Part shown: positions 1 to 9,329 of the stretch, piece by piece
Layout of the letters: the number at the start of each line of letters is the position of its first letter
Position numbering within the stretch: the first letter of the stretch is position 1
DNA from: UBA877 sp035506155
GTDB taxonomy: Bacteria > Chloroflexota > Anaerolineae > Anaerolineales > Villigracilaceae
Assembly (NCBI GenBank): GCA_035506155.1
Contig: DATJPX010000161.1
Span: 1-64,000 of the forward strand
Direction: 5' to 3'
Length of the DNA stretch: 64,000 bases
The notes under the pieces: generated by a model
What the model saw: only the letters and a program-made list of their open reading frames with translations
Databases searched by the model: none
Told to the model about the DNA's origin: nothing
Made by a program: the position numbers and the translations under genes

Positions 1-130
1 CGTGGCGGTGGACATGCTCGAATCGATCGACGAGCGCCTGCGCGTCCGCTTGCTGGACGAGCGCCTGTGTACGATCTGCGTCATCACGGCCCCAGCTTTC
101 CATGGGGGAAAGAAAAAAACGAAGAAATAA
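1..130 (+). CDS. C-terminal fragment of an unknown protein, cut by the window start
   Basis: The frame with codons at 2, 5, 8 and so on stays open from the window edge to a TAA at 128-130 and gives about 42 residues. The peptide has an acidic/arginine-rich helix-like stretch (LESIDERLRVRLLDERL) and ends in a lysine-rich tail (GGKKKTKK), a usual look for a C-terminus. The other two plus frames are also open over this short length, so the frame choice rests on composition only. I do not recognise the family. Confidence 0.35.
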   Translation, partial: VAVDMLESIDERLRVRLLDERLCTICVITAPAFHGGKKKTKK

Positions 131-263
131 ACATTTACTAGTAAACAAATGACTCGAGTGGATCTGATCCGGAGCCAGGGGGGCTGCTGGCATGTTTGGT
201 TTGAATCCCGCCTGCCCTGGCCTGATCAGTGAGCAGCTTCTTTACCCATTTTAGAGGTTCGCA
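131..263. promoter_or_regulatory. Intergenic region with a small perfect palindrome
   Basis: The gap before the membrane protein gene contains TTTACTAGTAAA at 134-145, a perfect 12-bp palindrome in AT-rich sequence. It could be an operator or a weak hairpin. I see no convincing -35/-10 pair. Confidence 0.25.
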
Positions 264-2090
264 ATGAAAAAAACATCTTTCCTGATACTCGCCCTGATCG
301 TTGTCAACATTCTTGTGATCGGATCCTTCTTTTTCCGATATGTCAGCAGTTCGGCTCCCATTGTCGGCCACGATTACAGGTATTTCATCCCCCACCTGAT
401 CGATAATTATCTATTTCAGAGGATCAATGGCCTAAGCGTTCACTGGTATACCCCCAGCTTCGCCGGTGGGGAGCCCGTCTACCCCAATCCTCAGGATATC
501 GAATACTCCCTTCCCCAACTTCTTGTCTGGTTCTTCGATCCCTGGCGGGCAGTGCGTTTATCGATGGTCATCTATATCGCGGCCGGTTTTCTCGCCCTGT
601 ATTTTTTTCTGAACCGGCGATTGGAATTGAATCCCTTTGCAAGCATCCTTGGGGCGGCATTCTGCATCGCGAACGGTTTCTTCATCCAACATATGGTCGT
701 GGGACACGTTACATTTCAAACATTTCCCCTGCTTGGGATCATCCTGGTGGCCCTTTTCAGCCGCAGATTGCCCAGTTGGCTGGGAGGGTTGATCTTATCG
801 CTTTTGACGGCCCTGTTGATCTACGCCGGCAGTTTTGAAATCATCGTTTCGTTTTCCTTCTCGATATTGCTCACCCTGCCGATCGTTTACTTGATCAAGC
901 CTTCTTTGTTCGATGCCAGACATTTAGTCGCTACAATCCTATGGGGGGTGGTCCTTTCGCTTCTTCTGTGCGGGTCCAAACTCTATGCGATCAGCTCCCT
1001 GCTGGCATTTTCACCCCGGACCGCCAGCGATCGATACACTACCGATTGGCTGACCGGATTGGTCGGCATGGTCTATCAATTGCTCGGTTCAATGACGATC
1101 ATCCCGTTCCATGTTCTATTCGAAGGCGGCACCATCCAGGGCGTAGCCACAGAGTTTGCCGGGCAGTTGGGGAGAATTTCGGGATCGCCCTATGGAATGT
1201 GGGAACTGGATATCAGCCTCTCGCCGGCCCTGCTGCTTTTACTGGTCGGCGGGATGGCATCGGCCTTGTTCCGCAGGAAGAAAACGAAGCAGCCCTTCGA
1301 CAAAAAGAGGCTGATCGCAGAAATTTGCCTGGTCCTGCTCGTTTGGCTGGTCGTCGAATTTACACTGGCAAAAGGATTGGTATACCCGACTCTTCATGAC
1401 CTCCCCATCCTGAAGTCGCTGCGCGTAAACGTCCGCTTTACGGCCGTCTTTATTTACCCCCTGGCGATCACCGGCGCGGCGATTTTCCATAATTGGACGA
1501 AAAATTGGAAGCATCGGCTGGACGTTTTCGCAGCTTTCCTGCTCCTGGATTGCCTGGCCCTGTTCTCCATGTGGATCTATTATAAAATTCCCATCGATCT
1601 CCAACAACGCATCTTCGACATCCGTGAGGTCCTGCCGGTTTACCCGGCAATCCGCAAGCAAGGGAATACTTTCCCCGTGGAGACGGTGATTCCCGATGCA
1701 AATCCATGGGAAGTATTCGAGGACGATGCCACGAATTTGAAGGATCCTTACGAACCCCTGTTCAAATCGTTCGATAGCCAATACCTGGAAACGCTCCACG
1801 CAGGTCCTGTCTCCGATATTACAAATGGCAGCTACAACCTGATCAACCCCACCGGATATGTTTATCCGGCCGCAAATGGGACAAGTCCATTCGCAAGGAT
1901 TTCGGCTTCCGACCAGGCGAACTTCACCAAATTCATCAACCGGCGTCAAACCAATTGGAAGTTGCCCCTCGCACAACGGGTCCTCGACTGGATCAGCTTG
2001 ATCCTCCTGATCGCAGAATTGGGCCTGCTGCTCTTCTTTTCGGCCAGGCAAGGGATACGCCTTTTCAGGCAGAAGGTCAAACACGCATAA
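264..2090 (+). CDS. Polytopic membrane protein, GT-C glycosyltransferase-like
   Basis: This is a 608-residue integral membrane protein with roughly ten or more hydrophobic helices, the first at residues 5-25 and the last at about 575-595. A first extracytoplasmic loop carries an acidic/aromatic motif (HDYRYF, D37) followed by an aromatic Pro/Gly-rich segment. That arrangement is typical of GT-C or YfhO-like enzymes that use polyprenyl-phosphate sugars, where an early loop Asp is catalytic. A soluble segment (about 470-560) sits before the last helix. GAGG upstream of the ATG at 264 supports the start. The gene looks lower in G+C than its neighbours, a possible sign of transfer. The enzymatic role is inferred from topology only. 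Confidence 0.6.
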   Translation: MKKTSFLILALIVVNILVIGSFFFRYVSSSAPIVGHDYRYFIPHLIDNYLFQRINGLSVHWYTPSFAGGEPVYPNPQDIEYSLPQLLVWFFDPWRAVRLSMVIYIAAGFLALYFFLNRRLELNPFASILGAAFCIANGFFIQHMVVGHVTFQTFPLLGIILVALFSRRLPSWLGGLILSLLTALLIYAGSFEIIVSFSFSILLTLPIVYLIKPSLFDARHLVATILWGVVLSLLLCGSKLYAISSLLAFSPRTASDRYTTDWLTGLVGMVYQLLGSMTIIPFHVLFEGGTIQGVATEFAGQLGRISGSPYGMWELDISLSPALLLLLVGGMASALFRRKKTKQPFDKKRLIAEICLVLLVWLVVEFTLAKGLVYPTLHDLPILKSLRVNVRFTAVFIYPLAITGAAIFHNWTKNWKHRLDVFAAFLLLDCLALFSMWIYYKIPIDLQQRIFDIREVLPVYPAIRKQGNTFPVETVIPDANPWEVFEDDATNLKDPYEPLFKSFDSQYLETLHAGPVSDITNGSYNLINPTGYVYPAANGTSPFARISASDQANFTKFINRRQTNWKLPLAQRVLDWISLILLIAELGLLLFFSARQGIRLFRQKVKHA

Positions 2091-2144
2091 GTTTGCGCAT
2101 CGCTTCGGAGGAAATTCCGGATTGCGGCCTTGCCCGAACAAAAA

Positions 2145-2172
2145 AGACCGGGGCTTTGCCAAGCTCCGGTCT
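2145..2172. terminator. Bidirectional terminator hairpin between convergent genes
   Basis: A 12-bp stem with one wobble pair (AGACCGGGGCTT / AAGCTCCGGTCT) encloses a TGCC loop. It is preceded by an A-run, which is a T-run for minus-strand transcripts. It lies between the stop codons of two convergent genes. Confidence 0.75.
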
Positions 2173-2191
2173 CATTCTATATCGAACGATG

Positions 2192-2845
2192 CTACGGTTC
2201 TGCCAGGGGAGGCAGGACGGTGAAATTATCGAAGCGGACATCCGTGTCGCCCAGATACATGCCCGAACGCACGACCAAGCCGGTGCTCCCGCCGGTAATG
2301 CTTTTGCTATAGGCCAGGGATACCTGCTTGCCGTTCACAAAGAGGGCCATTTTGTCGCCCACGCAGTCCGCCCGGATGTGATTGACTCCCCGGCCTGTTT
2401 TAATTCCGTTCATTTTCAGGAACTTGAGGGCCGGTGAGATCATTGAATCGAGTCCGCCCTGGCGCATGGCGATCCCCGAGTATCCGTCACTGGTGATCAG
2501 GAGCATATAGTAGTTGTCGGGATCCTGATAATGGCACAAGATCCCATAATAATTATCGTCCGTGCCGCCTAGCTTCCGGGCATCCACTTCGATGCTGACA
2601 TCCGCTTGAAAAACCTTATCCAGTTTGGCCAGGATCAGGGTTCCCGGATCCTTTACGAATATGTGGTAATAGCCGTTGGCAAAATCGCTGATGCCTGCAT
2701 CGTTCTGGATGCGGGGCCAATTGCTGCTGGCTTGCTTGAAATCATCGAAGAACAGCGCATTCGCAGGGGGGGCCACCTGGGAGCTGCAGGCGCTGGTCCA
2801 AATCAGCAGGAAGGCCACGACGGAAAATAGGACGGACTTTCGCAT
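2192..2845 (-). CDS. Lipoprotein with a LamG/DUF1080-like beta-sandwich domain
   Basis: The 217-residue product starts with a lipoprotein signal peptide (MRKSVLFSVVAFLLIWTSAC, lipidated Cys20). The mature part has the rhythm of 3-keto-disaccharide hydrolase (DUF1080) or LamG-like jelly-roll domains: FDDF near the start, alternating strands, an YYGILCHYQDPDNYY stretch, an FVNGKQV strand, and a closing DVRFDNFTV strand. Such domains bind or hydrolyse glycans outside the cell, but no catalytic residues can be assigned here. AGGAG precedes the ATG. It appears monocistronic. Confidence 0.65.
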   Translation of the reverse strand: MRKSVLFSVVAFLLIWTSACSSQVAPPANALFFDDFKQASSNWPRIQNDAGISDFANGYYHIFVKDPGTLILAKLDKVFQADVSIEVDARKLGGTDDNYYGILCHYQDPDNYYMLLITSDGYSGIAMRQGGLDSMISPALKFLKMNGIKTGRGVNHIRADCVGDKMALFVNGKQVSLAYSKSITGGSTGLVVRSGMYLGDTDVRFDNFTVLPPLAEP

Positions 2846-2903
2846 TGCTTTTCTCCTGTAAGATGAATTCCTTCGTCAGCCGGTTATTATAGTCCAGGAA
2901 CCA

Positions 2904-2931
2904 AAAAGCCGGGCCTCTCTCGATGCCCGGC
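2904..2931 (-). terminator. Terminator for the sugar transporter gene
   Basis: On the minus strand GCCGGGC, a 10-nt loop and GCCCGGC are followed by TTTTTGG, just past the stop of the transporter gene at 2939. Confidence 0.75.
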
Positions 2932-2938
2932 CTGGCTC

Positions 2939-4225
2939 TTATGCTGCGGGGTGCGCCCGCTTGTTCGGCAAGGGGATGATGACCAGCGCGCTCGCCAGGA
3001 AACAAAGGGTCGACAGGGCAAAGAGCAGCAGATAACCGGAGGTGCTCGAGCCGAGCGCCTTGTTGATCGGGTCGATCAACACTCCACCCAACAGGCGGGC
3101 CACCCCCGAGCCGATGCACGTGGCGATGTTGGCAATTCCCATGTAGCGGGCAGCTTCCGCCCGCGGGACGATATCCGTCGCCAAGGCCCAGGAGACAGTG
3201 ATAAAGGCGCCGATGCCCATGCCGATGATCGCTCCGGCCACGGTGATCAGCGTGTGGGAGCGCACGAAGAGCAGGAAGAACGCCCCGGCAAAAGCGACCA
3301 ACCCTGAAGCAAGCATGATCGGCTTGCGCCCGATCCGGTCGGAGAGCCAGCCCGAGATCAACGCCAGCACGATCAGCGCCCCGCCCAGGATCAGTTTCAG
3401 GTTGCCGTAGAAGGACTGGGCGTCCCCCTGGGTCATGTGGATGACGTCCATCAGGTAATTGATCAGGAACGTATTGATGGCGATAAATGAACCCCAGAAC
3501 AGGATGCGGTTGGCGAACCACCAACCGAAGATGCGGTTCTCCCGGAAGTTGACGTAGAAGGCGCCTTTGAGCGCCTCGCCCACGGACTTGGTCACGACCG
3601 GCTCCCCGGTCGCGGCCGCATCGGCTTTCTCGCCCGCCCAGATTGCAGTGAAAATCACGAATACGAAAAAGACCACCGCCGGGACGGCTGCGGCAAAGTA
3701 GACGCCGGCATTGCCCCACCGGGCGATCCCGGCGCTGAGGATCTTCCCGGCCACCAATCCGCCCACCACCAGGGCAAGGATATCCATCACTCCTTTGAGG
3801 CTGGATGCCTGTCCGCGCTGCGACTCGGGCACCAGGTCCGGGATGAGCGCCTGCCAGGGCCCCTGCAGGATGTTGGAGGAGAACTGGATCAGGATCACAC
3901 CCAGAAGCAGGACCCAGAGCGTCGGTGCGGCGACCAGCAGGAACAGCGAGGCGGCAATCAGGACCGCCCCGCCGATCAGGAAGGGCAGGCGCCGGCCAAG
4001 TTTCGTCCTGGCCCGGTCCGAGAATACACCCACGATCGGCTGGACCGCCATCGCCACCAGCAAACCGACGAAGCCAAGGATTCCCATGACCGTGTTGGGC
4101 AGGTTCGGCGCCAGCTGGCGGACTTTGAAGGTCATCAGCGGCGGGTCCTGAATGTTGGAGGAAAAGGTCAGGGCGAAGCCCAGCAGGCTGATGACCAGCA
4201 TGCGCAGGAAGGATATTTTTTTCAT
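2939..4225 (-). CDS. MFS transporter, SLC45/GPH-like sugar carrier
   Basis: This 428-residue carrier has 12 predicted helices. The loop between helices 2 and 3 contains GVFSDRARTKLGRRLPFLIG, matching the MFS D-R-x-x-x-x-x-G-R-R signature, and a second copy (SDRIGRKPIML) appears in the C-terminal half. This pattern fits cation-coupled sugar carriers of the SLC45/GPH type. I chose the ATG at 4225 because AGGAG lies six bases upstream; a further in-frame ATG at 4249 would run into the neighbouring gene. The adjacent upstream isomerase-like gene suggests import and conversion of a sugar. The substrate is unknown. Confidence 0.8.
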   Translation of the reverse strand: MKKISFLRMLVISLLGFALTFSSNIQDPPLMTFKVRQLAPNLPNTVMGILGFVGLLVAMAVQPIVGVFSDRARTKLGRRLPFLIGGAVLIAASLFLLVAAPTLWVLLLGVILIQFSSNILQGPWQALIPDLVPESQRGQASSLKGVMDILALVVGGLVAGKILSAGIARWGNAGVYFAAAVPAVVFFVFVIFTAIWAGEKADAAATGEPVVTKSVGEALKGAFYVNFRENRIFGWWFANRILFWGSFIAINTFLINYLMDVIHMTQGDAQSFYGNLKLILGGALIVLALISGWLSDRIGRKPIMLASGLVAFAGAFFLLFVRSHTLITVAGAIIGMGIGAFITVSWALATDIVPRAEAARYMGIANIATCIGSGVARLLGGVLIDPINKALGSSTSGYLLLFALSTLCFLASALVIIPLPNKRAHPAA

Positions 4226-4249
4226 GGTGTCTCCTCTGGGATGATCCAC

Positions 4250-5143
4250 TCACCCGGCTTTCAAGTATTGCGGCCGGATCGATTCGACGACTTTCAGGGA
4301 TTCCAGCGCTTCGTCCACTTTCAACTCGAAGACCAGCGGGCCGGTGAAACCGGCTTTGTCCAGCCGGTCGAGGAACCGGCCAAGGTCCAGGTTGCCCTGG
4401 CCAAGCGGTTTGTGGTCCTCGCCGTAACCGCGGACCCCCGGCGGCATCTTTTTGCAGTCGTGCAGATGGACCTCCGCCAGGCGCGGCAGGAGCTTTTCCA
4501 CCACTTCGAAGAAGTCATACCAGCCGGGGAAACCAGCCAGCACGTGACCGGTATCCAGGCAGACAGAGAGGTCGAATTCCTCGGCCAGCTCCAGGGTCAG
4601 GTCGAGGGGAAATTCGATGGTCTCGACGGCCAGTTTGCGGGACGGGATGCCGGTATCGGCCAGGATGGTTCGGATGCTTTCGCGGGCCCCATTCTGGAAC
4701 TGGCGCAGGAGCAGCAGGCGGGCCATCTCGGAAATCTTCATGTTGTAGAACTCCGCCGCCAGCGCCCCCGTGGCGTGCAGCACGTAGACCTCCGGGACGA
4801 CTGGGCGGGTCGCCTGGATGGCCTGCACCACCGCTTCCACCGAGCCTTTGCGGACCGGCGACAGCGGGGTGGAAGGTTCCACCGACCAGAGCGGCAGGTG
4901 CAGGGTGTAAGCCAGGCCGTCCACCTTGAGGGCGGCCAGCTTCGCGACCGATTCGGGGCCGAAGACGCCCGGAAGGAACATGCCCAGGTCGCCGCCCAGC
5001 TCGATCGGGTTGAAACCTCGATCGGCCAGCCCTTTTACCAGCCCGGTATGGTCGAAATTCATCACGCTCGCCATGATCTGCTCGGGCGGAAGGCCCGGCG
5101 GGACAAGCGCTTCGAGCTGCATTTCCATGATGCCGAATCGCAT
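4250..5143 (-). CDS. Sugar phosphate isomerase/epimerase-like TIM barrel
   Basis: The 297-residue product belongs to the xylose isomerase-like (AP endonuclease 2) TIM-barrel superfamily. Visible metal-site segments are VETIEF (Glu), CLDTGH (Asp, His), VHLHDCKK (His, Asp) and VFELK (Glu) at successive strand ends. The ATG at 5143 has GAGGA upstream; the longer in-frame N-terminus to 5215 overlaps the PP2C gene and is unlikely. It lies 24 bases before the transporter gene, so the two are probably cotranscribed. The exact substrate cannot be told from sequence. Confidence 0.75.
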   Translation of the reverse strand: MRFGIMEMQLEALVPPGLPPEQIMASVMNFDHTGLVKGLADRGFNPIELGGDLGMFLPGVFGPESVAKLAALKVDGLAYTLHLPLWSVEPSTPLSPVRKGSVEAVVQAIQATRPVVPEVYVLHATGALAAEFYNMKISEMARLLLLRQFQNGARESIRTILADTGIPSRKLAVETIEFPLDLTLELAEEFDLSVCLDTGHVLAGFPGWYDFFEVVEKLLPRLAEVHLHDCKKMPPGVRGYGEDHKPLGQGNLDLGRFLDRLDKAGFTGPLVFELKVDEALESLKVVESIRPQYLKAG

Positions 5144-5162
5144 GTGCTTTTCCTCGAAGGGA

Positions 5163-6107
5163 TCAATGAACAGGAGGCAGGACGAACCGGAAAACGATCC
5201 AGGTGGCCCCGGCAATGACTGCCGCCAACCCCAGCAGGGCGGCCAGCCCGATCAGCGCCCATTTCCAGAATTTGCTCTTCTTTTTGGGCGGGTTCTTCCC
5301 CCACGGGACCAGCATCAACACCACGGTCAGGTTATCCTGGGCATCCCGGGAGCAGGCCAGGTCGATCAGGGCCTGGGCGGCGGCTTCCAATTCCTTGCCA
5401 CGAACAGTCGGCTCGATCTCGTCGTCGGTGACCACATCCGTCAACCCGTCGGTGCACAACAGCAACAGGTCGCCGGGGAGAAGGCGCAGCCCCTGGTGGG
5501 AGCGCGATTGGGTGTCGCTCTCGTCCTTGGCCAGGCGCATGCGCGTATCGGCCTGGGGCGTCTTGGGCGAACCCAGGTAGCGGCGGATGACGTGAATGTT
5601 GGGATGGTTGCGGGCGTCCTCGGGCTGCAGGATGCCTTTTTCCACGGCCTCCTGCACCCAGGTATGGTCGACGGTCAGCTGCATCAGGCTGCCGTTGCGC
5701 AGCAGGTAGATGCGCGAGTCCCCCACCGATGCGGTGAACAATTTCTTGCCGATGACCCAGGCGCAGGCGCAGGTGGTGCCCATCCCGAGGCGCTGGGTGT
5801 CGTCCTTGGCACGGGCGGCGATCGAATCGCTGGTCACCTGGATGGCCTGGTCGAGAGTCTCCAATGGATTGTGTCCATCGGACTGGGCGACCATATGGCT
5901 GATGGTCTCCACCGCCATCTCAGCGGCGACCTCCCCGGCCCGGTGCCCGCCGATCCCATCCGAGACGATGGCGAAAACCGACTTGGTGCTCTCTTCCTCC
6001 CCCAGGCGGAAGGAGGCGACGCCAAAACGATCTTCGTTCTCGCGGCCAGCCATCCCCGGGTGGGAAATGGCGGTGACGTGCAGGTGGGCGCGTTTCGTGC
6101 GGATCAT
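5163..6107 (-). CDS. PP2C-family Ser/Thr protein phosphatase with a C-terminal membrane anchor
   Basis: This 314-residue protein carries the PP2C motifs in order: NEDRF (D26), SDGIGGH (D50), GTTCACA, VGDSR, CTDGLTDVV and AQDNLTVV, which supply the metal-binding Asp residues. A single hydrophobic helix at about 283-305 follows a basic stretch (KNPPKKKSK), so the enzyme should be membrane-tethered with its catalytic domain inside the cell. Its ATG overlaps the stop of the upstream FHA gene (ATGA at 6104-6107), so translation is likely coupled. Bacterial PP2C enzymes oppose Hanks-type kinases, but no such kinase is in the window. Confidence 0.9.
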   Translation of the reverse strand: MIRTKRAHLHVTAISHPGMAGRENEDRFGVASFRLGEEESTKSVFAIVSDGIGGHRAGEVAAEMAVETISHMVAQSDGHNPLETLDQAIQVTSDSIAARAKDDTQRLGMGTTCACAWVIGKKLFTASVGDSRIYLLRNGSLMQLTVDHTWVQEAVEKGILQPEDARNHPNIHVIRRYLGSPKTPQADTRMRLAKDESDTQSRSHQGLRLLPGDLLLLCTDGLTDVVTDDEIEPTVRGKELEAAAQALIDLACSRDAQDNLTVVLMLVPWGKNPPKKKSKFWKWALIGLAALLGLAAVIAGATWIVFRFVLPPVH

Positions 6108-7963
6108 TTTTTCGTGCGGGTGACTTTCGGAACGGCCGGTTCGGGCGGCTTGCGCAGCATAAAGCGGTACATGAGCCGGCCAATATGGATGACGTCGCCG
6201 TGTTGCAGGCGGCGGGACCCGATCAATTGCTCGAAATTGACCCAGGTCCCGGCGGTGGATTTTTCGTCCGAGAGCAGGTAATCGGCGCCATCCTGGCGGA
6301 GGCGAGCGTGCAGGGGCGACACGGAGGCGTCGTCGAGGACGCGGTTGGCGTGGATCGGGTCCGAGCCGAAGACCATCTCCGGGACAAGGACCGGGATGGG
6401 AGGGGCGGTAACCGGTTCGCCATTCTCTTTCAGTCGCACCAGGTACGCCTCGGACGGTTTGACCGGGCGGGACCAGGGCAGGCGCGGGCCGCGGCGGGCC
6501 GGTTCGCTCGTCACCGGCTGGGTGAGCGGATCCTGGCTGACCCGCCGTCGGGGCGGTCGCTTCGTGCGGCGCCTCCGCCCGGAGGCGAGGATCACCCCCA
6601 AGACGGCCCCGGCGACCAGGACGGCTCCGCCGGCCACCCACAGGCTGTTATGGGCCAGGAAAGGCAGCAGGCCGCGCTTCGGCTGGATGACCGTGACCGT
6701 CACCGGGACGCCCAGGCTGGTCTTGCTCAAGCCGAAGGAATCCATCGCCTCCACCTGCAGGATGTGCTCGCCGCTGACAGTGTAGCCGCTCAGGTCCCAG
6801 CTGAATTTGTCGAACGGCTCGGCCGTGTTCTCGGCCACTTTGACGTTGTCCACGTAAAGGGCCGTGCGCACCAGCGGGCGCTTGCGGCCATCCGGGAACT
6901 CGACCAGCATGTCGATCTCCTGTTTGGCCGGGAGGAAGGCCGCCAGGTCGGTGGTATTCTGGTCCGGCGCCGACCGGACGATCTGGTCCGGAGGCGAGAC
7001 CAGGATCGGGTTGGGCGGCTGGATGTTCAGCTGGAAAGCGAGGGCGGCCGAGGTAAGGGTCGCGCCGTTCAGGTTGGTCTGGGCCACCAGGCTGTGGCTG
7101 CCGGAGGCCAGGAGGGTGGAGTTATAGGTTAGCCGGTACGTGTGCCGCAGTGGGGCTAGGTAGGTTTCCAGGCCGGGCAGGGGTTCCACGCCGGAGAACA
7201 GGAGGTATTGTCCGCCCGTCGTGGTGGCAAGGTTCTCAAGCGCCTGGGCGGGGGCGGTGGAGAAGGAATCCTTGGATGCCACGATCCAAACGATGACGCG
7301 CACCTGCTGGTCGAGGGCGCGCTTGGTCAAGCCATCCAGGGTGGGCAGGGCATCCGGGCCGGGAGGCGAGGTGACGAACAGGACGACCCGCTTCATCCCA
7401 TCCTGGGGAGCCTTGTCGGAGACGGCATCCAGGGCCTGGGAGAGCGTGCTCAGGCTGGGGGTGATGCGCGCCAGGGACGGGGAATAATCCGTCAGGGCCT
7501 GCGAAAAGGCCGCGCTGTCGGCGACATGGGCCGAAACGGTCCCTTCGGTGGGGATGAGGCTCAGATCGTCGCCCAGCGCGTCGGAGTGGGTGTCGGCCCA
7601 GTCCTTCAGGACCTGGTAGAGCTTGTCGTAGCGCTTCGACCCGTGCAGGTCCTGGAAGGCGAAGGCCGGACCGGGGTCGAAGGCCAGGGCAAACTGGACA
7701 CCCACCGGCAGGTCGTCCAGGGCCGTAAGCGGCCGCGGCTGGTCGTCCTCCAGGAGGGTGATGGCGTCGGCTTTCAGGCCGGGGACCGGGTTGCCGGCCG
7801 AGTCGAAGACATCCAGCCCGGCGGTCATGGTCGGGAAATCGCCGATCTGCAGGGAGTACAGGCTGATGCGCGCTGTGATCTGGGTCTGGGCGTGGGCCGG
7901 CGAGGCCTGCCCCGCGAGACTCAAAAAGACGACCAGGAGGACCAGCGAAAGAGTCTTACGCAT
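6104..7963 (-). CDS. Membrane protein with VWA-like extracytoplasmic region and C-terminal FHA domain
   Basis: This 619-residue product has a signal peptide (about 1-27, ending AHAQ) and a VWA-like fold at about 80-280 whose metal site is degenerate (DPGPA instead of DxSxS). Beta-rich Ig-like segments follow, then a transmembrane helix near 455-475, an Arg-rich stop-transfer stretch, and a cytoplasmic FHA domain at about 525-605. The FHA region shows FGSDP, SVSPLHA and STAGTWVN, so phosphothreonine-binding positions are partly conserved. It overlaps both neighbours (8 bp upstream, 4 bp with PP2C), suggesting one operon and a sensor role coupled to protein phosphorylation. The start at 7963 is preferred over 7975 because it leaves the shorter signal peptide. 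Confidence 0.8.
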   Translation of the reverse strand: MRKTLSLVLLVVFLSLAGQASPAHAQTQITARISLYSLQIGDFPTMTAGLDVFDSAGNPVPGLKADAITLLEDDQPRPLTALDDLPVGVQFALAFDPGPAFAFQDLHGSKRYDKLYQVLKDWADTHSDALGDDLSLIPTEGTVSAHVADSAAFSQALTDYSPSLARITPSLSTLSQALDAVSDKAPQDGMKRVVLFVTSPPGPDALPTLDGLTKRALDQQVRVIVWIVASKDSFSTAPAQALENLATTTGGQYLLFSGVEPLPGLETYLAPLRHTYRLTYNSTLLASGSHSLVAQTNLNGATLTSAALAFQLNIQPPNPILVSPPDQIVRSAPDQNTTDLAAFLPAKQEIDMLVEFPDGRKRPLVRTALYVDNVKVAENTAEPFDKFSWDLSGYTVSGEHILQVEAMDSFGLSKTSLGVPVTVTVIQPKRGLLPFLAHNSLWVAGGAVLVAGAVLGVILASGRRRRTKRPPRRRVSQDPLTQPVTSEPARRGPRLPWSRPVKPSEAYLVRLKENGEPVTAPPIPVLVPEMVFGSDPIHANRVLDDASVSPLHARLRQDGADYLLSDEKSTAGTWVNFEQLIGSRRLQHGDVIHIGRLMYRFMLRKPPEPAVPKVTRTKK

Positions 7964-8858
7964 TCTCCACGGCAACTGGGACGGGAGTTGAAGTTTGTGG
8001 GGAGAGGCGCAGGTAAGTCAGGGTCCAGATGGAACGCATGTACGCCGTGACCGCTCCCATTAGCACAATATAGAAAGGCAGGAAGGCGACGACGCAGCCC
8101 AACGACCCCAGCACGACACTCCGCGAAGCGGCGGCCTGCGACGTGGCGCTGAACATGACGAAGAATAAGGGGAAAAATAATGGGACCAGCAGAATGCCGA
8201 TCAATATTCCCATTCCAACGTAAACGATAAGCGTAATTAGAACGACTGGCCAAAAGTTCTTCTTCATGATCTCCCAGCCGCGCCCCAGGCCGGCAAAAAC
8301 GCCCAGGTTATCGACGACGATCGCCCCGTAGGAAAGGTCCAGGAGCGCATAAGCCAGATAGAATCCGGGGATGAGGAGCAGAAGAAGAGGCAAAATGCAC
8401 AGGAGCCCAATTCCCAGCGTGATCACTGCCAAAACCAGGCTGATCAGTTCGATCCCCACAATCACGATGAAATAAGCAACGATTGTCATGAGCATCAACC
8501 CAAGGATCCGCCAGAAATAGGGGAGAGAATCCTTGAGCAATTCGCCCAGAGGCAATTTCTCGGTCCCGGCTTCCGCCCGCGCGACGCCTTTTATCACAGT
8601 CGACAAGGCAATGATACTGAAAGGGATCATCAGAATCAGGATGACGATATTGACAAACGAGCCGATCAGGGGAAACCATGTTTGTCCGGAAATCGAAGAC
8701 AACGAGTTGGACAGGACAGGGGCAACCGTGGGATTGAATATGAACGTGGTTGGGACGGAGAACAGCGTAGCCAACCCCGGGAGCATGCTCACCAGCCAGA
8801 GTGCCTTATGCTTCCAGACGATCCGCCAAGCGCGACCGAGAATATCACCGTAATCCAT
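7956..8858 (-). CDS. Integral membrane protein, paralogue of the protein at 9475-10392
   Basis: The 300-residue product has about six transmembrane segments after a conserved start (DYGDILGRAWRIVWKHKALW) and a C-terminal IWTLTYLRL-type motif. The protein at 9475-10392 shares both ends and the same helix spacing, so the two are paralogues. The pattern resembles the membrane domain of glycerophosphodiester phosphodiesterase-like (DUF7544/GDPD_memb) proteins, which have no known enzyme activity. It overlaps the FHA gene by 8 bp. Confidence 0.65.
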   Translation of the reverse strand: MDYGDILGRAWRIVWKHKALWLVSMLPGLATLFSVPTTFIFNPTVAPVLSNSLSSISGQTWFPLIGSFVNIVILILMIPFSIIALSTVIKGVARAEAGTEKLPLGELLKDSLPYFWRILGLMLMTIVAYFIVIVGIELISLVLAVITLGIGLLCILPLLLLLIPGFYLAYALLDLSYGAIVVDNLGVFAGLGRGWEIMKKNFWPVVLITLIVYVGMGILIGILLVPLFFPLFFVMFSATSQAAASRSVVLGSLGCVVAFLPFYIVLMGAVTAYMRSIWTLTYLRLSPQTSTPVPVAVENA

Positions 8859-8885
8859 GATTTCCTCCCGAACGACGAATGAGTT

Positions 8886-9329
8886 TTATTTTACTTCCTT
8901 GACTTCCGCGTCGACGATCTCGTCATCGGCGGGCAACTGGTCGGGTTTTGCCTTTTGCCCGGGGAGGCGGATCATCTCGTGCAGTCCGGCCCAGGCCAGC
9001 AGGGGGATGCCCACCGCCGTCCCGGCCACCGAGTAGGGGACGCCCGCCACGATCCCCATGACTACGCCCTTCGCGACCGCCGGCCCCCACTTGTCCTTGG
9101 CGAGGTAGTGCTGGACGAGCGTCACAGCCGCGAATCCCAGCGTCCCGGTCACCAACATGGTCCCCAGGATCAGAGGGGTGAACGTGAGAGTCTCCGGGAT
9201 CTCGATCAACGTAAAGACATAGTCCAGGGCCAGCGTGGCGATCGCCGCCAGCGGGTGGATCGGGGAAGGCGGGATCGGCCGGCGGGGTTCGGGCAGTTGC
9301 GGGACCTGGGATTTCGTCTGGTCAGTCAT
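8886..9329 (-). CDS. Small membrane protein of unknown function
   Basis: The 147-residue protein has a Pro-rich N-terminus (PEPRRPIPPSPIHP), about three hydrophobic helices between residues 28 and 118, and an acidic tail (ADDEIVDAEVKEVK). It sits between the two paralogous membrane proteins, reading the same way. I do not recognise the family. Confidence 0.6.
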   Translation of the reverse strand: MTDQTKSQVPQLPEPRRPIPPSPIHPLAAIATLALDYVFTLIEIPETLTFTPLILGTMLVTGTLGFAAVTLVQHYLAKDKWGPAVAKGVVMGIVAGVPYSVAGTAVGIPLLAWAGLHEMIRLPGQKAKPDQLPADDEIVDAEVKEVK

